Positions 24,683 to 25,000 of a DNA stretch of 25,000 nucleotides are shown in pieces. Every line of letters begins with the position of its first letter. Within the stretch, counting starts at the first letter, position 1. Source of the DNA: Thioalkalivibrio nitratireducens (lineage in GTDB: Bacteria; Pseudomonadota; Gammaproteobacteria; Ectothiorhodospirales; Ectothiorhodospiraceae); contig JAABSN010000018.1 of the NCBI GenBank assembly GCA_011390385.1, forward strand, positions 1-25,000, in the 5' to 3' direction. Below the pieces are notes generated by a model. That model ran no database searches. It was not told the origin of the DNA and saw only the letters and a list, made by a program, of their open reading frames with translations. The translations under genes and the position numbers were made by a program.

Positions 24683-25000
<318 letters not shown>

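Overview
The window is GC-rich, gene-dense DNA from a gammaproteobacterium. Protein content and gene order suggest a Chromatiales/Ectothiorhodospiraceae-like sulfur or halo-alkaliphilic lineage, but that placement is inference. Several blocks keep the order I recall from Pseudomonas: rpe-gph-trpE; trpG-trpD-trpC-(OsmC-like)-speD; thiD-thiE-hemL; HAD phosphatase / rppH-ptsP; argC-erpA / anmK-M23 peptidase / tyrS. No rRNA, tRNA, CRISPR array, prophage or transposase gene was seen. Almost everything is core metabolism, and I found no multi-gene accessory system.

Layout. 1-2557 (+): the 3' end of purK overlapping a small methyltransferase, a CbiM-like membrane protein, and a small exported cytochrome c. 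2770-5765 (+): rpe, gph and trpE. 5789-8004: three genes that separate trpE from the other trp genes, namely an exported alpha/beta hydrolase (+), an IscR-like Rrf2 regulator (-) and an exported histidine-phosphatase-fold protein (-). 8179-10915 (+): trpG, trpD, trpC. 11068-12403 (+): OsmC-like protein and speD. 12431-17196 (-): thiD, thiE, hemL and a TauE/SafE permease, preceded by a HAD-IB phosphatase. 17365-21781 (+): rppH, ptsP, argC, erpA. 21874-24557 (-): an M23 endopeptidase overlapping anmK. 24695-end (+): start of tyrS.

The genes serve tryptophan synthesis (trpE/G/D/C), purine synthesis (purK), thiamine and heme synthesis (thiD/thiE/hemL), spermidine synthesis (speD), arginine synthesis (argC), Fe-S cluster delivery (erpA), peptidoglycan turnover (M23 peptidase, anmK), the nitrogen-type PTS and RNA 5'-end turnover (ptsP, rppH).

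The most notable signal is regulatory. The IscR-like regulator at 6789-7268 contains no cysteine; all four Fe-S ligand positions of IscR are replaced. Its own promoter carries a 25-nt element (7309-7333, minus strand) that recurs at 20 of 25 positions in front of the Fe-S carrier gene erpA (21343-21367, plus strand), about 40 nt before the start codon in both cases. This suggests a small Fe-S regulon run by a cluster-free IscR relative. The second theme is a set of unrelated fold-back (inverted-repeat) elements lying between genes at 6600-6699, 8937-8989, 10944-11021, 14720-14831 and 16310-16476.
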